This document shows, one piece after another, positions 57,554 to 64,000 of a stretch of 64,000 nt of DNA. Source of the stretch: Wurfbainia villosa. Lineage: Eukaryota > Streptophyta > Magnoliopsida > Zingiberales > Zingiberaceae. Every line of letters starts with the position of its first letter. Position 1 is the stretch's first letter. The notes under the pieces were generated by a model, which did no database searches, had not been told where the DNA came from, and saw only the letters and a program-made list of their open reading frames with translations. The position numbers were made by a program, and so were the translations under genes. Where the stretch lies: positions 62,001 to 126,000 of the forward strand of contig CM045998.1 in assembly GCA_025175895.1 (NCBI GenBank), in the 5' to 3' direction.

Positions 57554-59044
57554 TATAAGGACCTGTGCGCCCGCTAGAGGGGGTGAATAGCGCGTTGCCC
57601 GTACGTAGATGGAATTTGATCGTGATCGCGTCTACAAATCGTGTTAGCGCAGCGGAATAATGATAATAAAAACAATAACACGAAACAAACACGAACACAC
57701 ACACAACATGAAGATATAACGTGGTTCGGAACCGAAACGGTTCCTACTCCATGAATTGGGTTCGTACGAACCCTAGCGATGCCACAAACACCACTAAGCA
57801 ATAAACTCCTTCTCGATAACAAATCGGAGGTGGAGAAACCTCGTACAATGAATTACAACAAGTGATACAAAGTAAACAAGCAAATACAAGTGAAAATGTA
57901 AAGAATACTTTATAAACTAGGGTTTCGAGCGCTTGCTTGTCGGTTGCTTGGATGAGCTTGAAGGACCCTGAAATGCACCTGCAAATCGCCTTCAAATCGC
58001 CTCACCAAAGCCCCCAAAGAACTGATGATGAAATCCTCCACGAGCTCCTCTTTTTAACCTGCATCGGGCTAGATTTCCACCTATCAGTCGACTGTCATAA
58101 GTCACCAGTCGACTGATGCCACTGTTGTCGTGAGACAACGGCATAATCCACGTCGAACAAGTTCCAACGGGACTCTTGGCAGTCGACCGCCAACATTGTG
58201 ATCATTGTCGGCGCCCTTGCCCGATGGTCGATCGGCTACGGGCTCGCGTCATGCTGCTCGACATTGAGCTGGCGGATTCTGACCCTTAACAATCATTCGC
58301 TCATTAGAAGTCATTTGCCAGCATTTCGACTCTAAACGGCAATAACTCTAGTCGACTCTTGGCGATCGAACCGCCATAATGTCGATCGCCAACCTCAAAA
58401 TGAGGTTTTAACCCAGTATGGTGCCCCCTTTACTAGACCACCTTAGCCTAGACTAAGCCTTCTAGCCACCTGACTTGTTCATCCATCGCGCTAGCCTCTT
58501 GGTGCTTCCCTCGGCTACGTCATGCTAACGGTGTCTACACCGCCAAGGCACATTGGACTTACGCCGCCAAGACTCCGCTTGGACTTTACGCAGCCAATAT
58601 CAATCTCCTTGGACTTCTCAAATGCCAAGACTCAAGCTTGGACTTTCCCTTGCCAACCCATGTTGGACTTTCCATGCCAAGACCCATGCTTGGACTTTTC
58701 CTTGTGCCAAGCACTCAAGACTTGGACTTTCCCAAATGCCAAGTGTCCCACTTGGACTTTTCATGCCAAGTACCCATGACTTGGACTTTACCTTGCCAAG
58801 ACCCATGCTTGGACTTACTCTTAATCACATGGTCAACCCTAGTCAACCATCAAAGTCTCCCTCGAGTCAAACTCGAGTCCGGTCAAACATGACCCGGGTC
58901 GATTGCTCCAACAATCTCCCCAACATATTAACCGACATCAATGTCCAACATCAATGTCAAACCACTTTTTCAAACATTCTATGTCAAACATCAAAACATC
59001 ACTCGAGTCAAACTCGAGTACATTCAGTGACTGGGTATTGCACA
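57554..59044 (-). repeat. LTR B1 (3' LTR of element B)
   Basis: Matches 62670-64000. The left terminus is changed (tataagg for tgttagg). The block ending 'gattgctccaaca' at 58913 looks like an LTR end, but a second LTR-end-like block ends at 59044, directly before the real polypurine tract. It contains CCAAG...CTTGG hairpin units (58550-58820). Confidence 0.75.
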
Positions 59045-59059
59045 ATCTCCCCCTTTTTG
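59045..59059 (-). other. Polypurine tract of element B
   Basis: Minus strand CAAAAAGGGGGAGAT, followed in both A and B by the same tgatgtttgacaaaac interior sequence. Confidence 0.75.
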
Positions 59060-60920
59060 ATGTTTGACAAAACAAACCTTGAGTTAGGCCCCTAACTCAA
59101 ATTCTCTTACCAATTTTCCAAATTGGTAATTTAATCTTCTCCCCCTTTTTGACATACATCAAAAATGTTATCTCTCCAAAGAGATTAATGTCTCATGTCC
59201 CAATGAGATCTTACAATCTCTCCCTTGATCCAAAAATACCTAGGATGCCTACCATCTTCCTAGTGATAAGTCCCATATCACTCAAGAGAGACAATCCTAT
59301 ACTCTCTCCCAATTTCCAAATTGGGTCTCTCAAAATCCCATCAATTTTCCCAATTGATGATACTCTCCCAATGACTTCTCCCCCTTCAAGAAGAGAAACA
59401 CATCCATCATCCGAAGATGGATAACTCCCCCTAAAAGCTTGCTCCCCCTTGACCATTGCACCAACAATGTCCTTGGGAAGTCCCTAAGCCAATAGGAACT
59501 CTAAACCATCAAAGATAAGGTTAGAATTTCAACATTGAACTTTCCAACACCTTAAATTTGATACAAACCCTAAACACTCTCCAAATCCATATTCAATGGA
59601 TTTTCACCCTTTCAAATGCTTCCCAAAGCATATCCTAGGGTTAGGAGTGATTAGGAACCTTTACCATAGCTGAACACGGGCTAAACAACCTTGTTTTTCT
59701 GAAATCGGACACTGGCAATGACTCATGACAAGAATAACATCATTGCCACTCACATCGATCAGCCAACAAGTGGCGATCGGATCGATAATCAAATTCTCGA
59801 ATTTCAGCTATCAGAATCGAGATTTAGAAAATTATAAGTAATTCTACGTATATCGAAAAATCACGAAATTTGAAACGTATAATACTTATAGTCAATACAA
59901 TGGGTGAAAAATATTTGAAAATTATTTTACCCATAAAATAGTGAGTTTGATACAAAACTCAAAACCATTGAAATTTTCAATATTTTGACTCTATTTTGTA
60001 TTAACTTCATCAATGGTGATTGCTATAAAAAGATAGACTTCACCAAGGTTTTTCAAAAATGATTTAAAAATATTTTCAAAACCTTATTTTGGATCATATT
60101 CCTTGGGCTCTATGTACATGACTTGTACACATGCTCTCCCAATGATCCATCACTCATATAAGATGAGTTTGAGTTCATCTAGATGCAAAAACTATGCACC
60201 TTGAACTTAACTCATATCCTAGCATCTCACATGTATCTAGGGTGTATAAATACACATACATCTCAATTGGATGTGAGATGTGGGTTTTGTTCTCCCTAAT
60301 CTTGGTTTCATGCATTTTTCTAAGACAACCCTACTTGATTTCCTTATAAATGAGACTCCAAGTCATGCCATAGTCCTTAAATCAATTTTAATCAAATTAT
60401 CTTAAATGCATGAGTGATTATGGCATTAGAGATGATATAGATAAACACATGCTCATAATCATGATGTCATGACATATGATATAAAACTAAGCATACATGA
60501 CATTAACCTAAAACCTAAGCCTACTCATGACATATAAAATGATTAAAAATAAACATGATGTCATGACATGACATATGACAAATCAAAGCATGACATATAA
60601 AATATATAGGTATAGTAATACCTAAATTCTAATATTAATTGCCATTTGATATAATTAAGTATATTTTTCCATATTATTACCTTTCTCCCTAGTGTGTCAA
60701 AAACCCAAAATGACACACTTACCTCTAAAACTAACTTGTGTCAATTTGATCATTTTATCAACACTTCTCAATTAATATTGGCACATCCTAAAATCTTTTA
60801 GGATTAAAGCTCAAGTATATTTCCAAGGTAACCATAACCTTGAAAATATCCTAAAATGCCACCTTTGTCATGGTTGAGTTAACTACCCATCCAATCAAGG
60901 TTGGCACACCCTAAACCCAC
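59060..60920. other. Noncoding interior of element B
   Basis: AT-rich, blockwise similar to 4839-6413 and 8640-8719 of element A. No coding frame is supported. Confidence 0.6.
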
Positions 60921-62600
60921 CTAGCGTGAATCAATCACGCTCTTAGGAACCCAAAATCTATTTGAGCTCCTATGGTTAATTAAGTATTTCCTAGGGATGA
61001 CATCCCTAGATACCTTCCTGATGACCCTTCTAAGCTTATTAGTCTTGGTCATTTGGGTCTTACCTAGGTTGACTCTAGGGGTAATTCCCCTTGCAACCTT
61101 CTTAGTGGCTACCCTAGGTTTCCTAGAAATCCTAGCCACTAGGTACAAACCTTGGTTACTCTTAGGGATAACTTCCCTAGTAACCTTGGTCTTCCTAGAC
61201 TTAGTTTGTGTTCCATAGTCAAATGGAATACAATGATAAGTCACCTTAGGCTTAGGTTTGTGACCCAAACCTTGCTTGCTCTTGGTTGACTTTTGTCTTT
61301 TGGGTCCTAGATGTTGACTTTGAGATCTTGACCCTTGACTTTGACCATTAGACCCTTGAACTTGATTTTGTATATTTCTAAGGGTCTTCTCTAGTTTTTC
61401 AAGCCTTGACCTCAAGGCTTGATTTTCTAACTCTAATTGCCCAATTGGTTTTTGATTAAGTTTTTGGGCATTACCATTTTCTTTAGGCATATGCCTACCC
61501 TTCTCAGGGTTAATGCCTAAGTAGTTTTCTACTTTCCTAATAGTTTCCTTAGGAAAAGTTTTTCTAGGGACATTAGTCCCAAATTTCTCCTTTCTTGAAA
61601 AATTTACCCTCTTGGCTCCTAAGCAAAATTCCTTACTTCTAGCATGCTCTTTATGATAAATAGCAAGACTATTAAAACTATTCCTAGCATGCTTTTGACT
61701 AGAATTTAAAGAACAAGAATTGTTTAAATATACCTTAGGGTTAGCTATAGAAGCTCCCTCTACTTGTAATGCTCCTCCTTGGGTCTTCTTCTTCCCCCTA
61801 GGACATTGACTCCGATAATGTCTCTTTGAGTTGCACTTGAAGCATATGATATGCTCCTTGCTCTTTTGACTTGAGGGACCGACATCCTTGACCTTTGGTG
61901 CCGGTGGAGCTTTCCTAATCTTCTTTGAGCACTTGCTTTTGTAATGCCCACTTTCCCTACACTCAAAGCAAATTATATGTTTTTTTATTTAAAACCAAAT
62001 TGCTTGAGTTACCTAGTTCGGTGGTAGGTGCCGGAGTTGTATTTTGAGCTTCTTCATCTTGATCGGATGTTGAAGCTTCTTCTTGTTGCTCCGGTATTGA
62101 GGATGGTCTCTCCTCCTCAATCCTAGAGGTGGATGCTTCTTCCACCTCTTCTACTTTCTTCTCCTATCCGGAAGTTGACTCCTCACTATCAACCTCCGAA
62201 TCCTCACTTCCTTGTGAGGATGACGTATTAGCCTCTTCCTCTTGGACCGTTGATGGGCTATCATGGAGCTTGGCCACTTGGCTCCATAGCTCGTTTGCAT
62301 CTACATAATTACCTAACATACACAAGATATTGTTAGGTATTAAATCAATTAAAAACTTCATTACCTTCTCATTTTTCTTGAAGGCTTGGACTTGCTCTTC
62401 AGTCCATCTCTTTTTCTTGAGGAATCCACCTTTTGGTCCTCTTGGATAGCTATATCCTTCCATTAAAATGGACCATCCTTCGAAATCCCTCATCATTAGA
62501 AAGTCCTCAATTCTCGCCTTCCATTGACTAAATCCTTCTTGTCCATAGAAGGAGAAGGGATCGGTGTGTTGATATCTCATCCTAGTTGTTCTTCCAATTC
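60921..62600 (-). pseudogene. Gag of element B, broken
   Basis: Homologue of the element A gag. The N-terminal capsid-like part (GFSQWKARIEDFLMM) is open 62580-62164, then a stop, the acidic linker (62145-61963), and a frame change. Two zinc knuckles follow, CFECRESGHYKSKC and CFKCNSKRHYRSQC (about 61820-61980), then the coiled coil LELENQALRSRLEKLEKTL near 61390-61440 and a basic tail to 60921. The second knuckle has Arg where Gly is usual. Compared with A there is at least one stop and one frameshift. Confidence 0.75.
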
Positions 62601-62655
62601 CATCTTTTACCCTCTAGCTTGCTCCCTTCGTTGTTAGACTTAGAAGAGCGGCCTC

Positions 62656-62667
62656 GCTCTGATACCA
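62656..62667 (-). other. Primer-binding site of element B (initiator tRNA-Met)
   Basis: Minus strand TGGTATCAGAGC, two bases after the 5' LTR, and fully canonical. Confidence 0.88.
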
Positions 62668-62669
62668 CT

Positions 62670-64000
62670 TGTTAGGACATGTGCGCCCGCTAGAGGGGGT
62701 GAATAGCGCGTTGCCCGTACGTAGATGGAATTTGATCGTGATCGCGTCTACAAATCGTGTTAGCGCAGCGAAATAATGATAATAAAAACAATAACACGAA
62801 ACAAACACGAACACACGCACAACACGAAGATATAACGTGGTTCGAAACCGAAATGGTTCCTACTCCACGGATTGAGTTTGTACGAACCCTAGCGATGTCA
62901 CAAACACCACTAAGCAATAAACTACTTCTCGATAACAAATCGGAGGTGGAGAAACCTCGTACAATGAATTACAACAAGTGATACAAAGTAAACAAGCAAA
63001 TACAAATGAAAATGTCAAGAACACTTTACAAACTAGGGTTTTGAGCGCTTGCTTATCGGTTGCTTGGATGAGCTTGAAGGACCCTGAAATGCACCTGCAA
63101 ATCGCCTTCAAATTGCCTCACAAAAGCCCTCAAAGAACTGATGATGAAATCCTCCACGAGCTTCTCTTTTTAACCTGCATCGGGCTGGATTTCCGCCTAT
63201 CAGTCGACTGCCATAAGTCACCAGTCGACTGATGCCACTGTTGTCGTGAGACAACGGCTCAATCCACGTCGGACAAGTTCCAACACGACTCTTGGCGATG
63301 ATCGCCAACATTGGCGATCGCCGATCGCCCGATTTGAGCCGATTGGTCACGGCTGAGCGCTCGGCTCGGCATCAATCGATAATGATCGCGACCATGGCAG
63401 CCGATCGCTCAACACCCGATGAGGTTTTAACCCAAGTATGGTGCCCCCATACTTGCTAGACCACCCTTAACCTACACCTAAGCCTTCTAGCCACCTACAT
63501 CAGCCTCACGCCTCTCGGATTCCTCCAAGTCATCCATGACTTGTTCATCCATCGCGCTAGCCTCCAAGTGCTTCCCTCGGCTACGTCATACTAACGGTGT
63601 CTACACCGCCAAGGCACATTGGACTTACGCCGCCAAGACTCCGCTTGGACTTTACGCAGCCAATATCAATCTCCTTGGACTTCTCAAATGTCAAGACTCA
63701 AGCTTGGACTTTCCCTTGCCAACCCATGTTGGACTTTCCATGCCAAGACCCATGCTTGGACTTTTCCTTGTGCCAAGTACTCAAGACTTGGACTTTTTAT
63801 GCCAAGTACTCATGACTTGGACTTTACCTTGCCAAGACCCATGCTTGAACTTACCCTTAATCACATGGTCAACCCTAGTAAACTATCAAAGTCTCTCTCA
63901 AGTCAAACTCGAGTCCGGTCAAACATGACCCGGGTCGATTGCTCCAACAATCTCCCCAACATTTTAACCGACATCAATGTCCAACATCAATGTCAAACCA
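62670..64000 (-). repeat. LTR B2 (5' LTR of element B), runs off the window
   Basis: Starts tgttaggacatg and matches LTR B1 throughout. If it has the full B1 length, its end lies about 100-150 bases beyond the window. Confidence 0.75.

Larger units (their letters stand above)
57554..64000 (-). mobile_element. Non-autonomous gag-only LTR retrotransposon B, 5' LTR truncated by the window
   Basis: 3' LTR about 57554-59044, polypurine tract 59045-59059, noncoding interior to about 60920, gag remnant 60921-62600, primer site 62656-62667, 5' LTR from 62670 to beyond the window. No pol motifs in the interior of about 3.6 kb. It is closely related in layout and sequence to element A but lacks A's second ORF. 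Confidence 0.82.

Noticed and set aside
57554..64000. A tandem LTR-interior-LTR-interior array at the right end
   Set aside because: The sequence after 63949 looks like polypurine tract plus interior, but the same stretch lies inside LTR B1 before the better polypurine tract at 59045. A single element with a longer LTR explains the data more simply.

Overview
The window is nuclear DNA of a flowering plant. This rests on plant-type Ty1/copia and Ty3/gypsy retrotransposons with initiator-tRNA-Met primer sites, an Au-like SINE, hAT elements, a VQ-motif gene and a defensin-like secreted-peptide gene with a 79-bp GT-AG intron. A monocot (possibly Zingiberales) is plausible, but the sequence alone does not prove it. 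Most of the window is mobile DNA; only two genes look like genuine host genes.

Bases 1-24447 are a three-level nest of LTR retrotransposons, all read on the minus strand. Outermost is copia-like element D, whose left end is outside the window. Its gag is split near codon 18 by element A (3425-23132, target duplication atctc). A carries gag and a second ORF but no pol. A is in turn split by the gypsy element C (8720-20083, target duplication taaat, LTRs of about 3.2 kb). The two C LTRs differ almost only at CAG/CTG sites, which suggests a sequencing or consensus artefact and means the broken C reading frames should not be taken at face value.

Bases 24448-50500 are an AT-rich host region built from diverged segmental duplications. 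Recurring parts are a VQ-motif gene (good copy 31077-32130, tail copy near 47 kb), an unrecognised family starting MADFKD (copies near 28.2, 36.7 and 47.7 kb), a short spacer, and a defensin-like gene (good copy 49044-49425, decayed copy 39000-40037). The paralogous segments act as empty sites and show where hAT elements, GC-rich inverted-repeat elements and a gypsy tail have inserted.

Bases 50600-57550 hold a decayed plus-strand gypsy-type gag-like gene with a coiled-coil tail, two further small ORFs, and a 1.4-kb hairpin minisatellite. Bases 57554-64000 are a second gag-only retrotransposon (B), related to A, whose 5' LTR runs off the right edge. No tRNA, rRNA or CRISPR array was seen.
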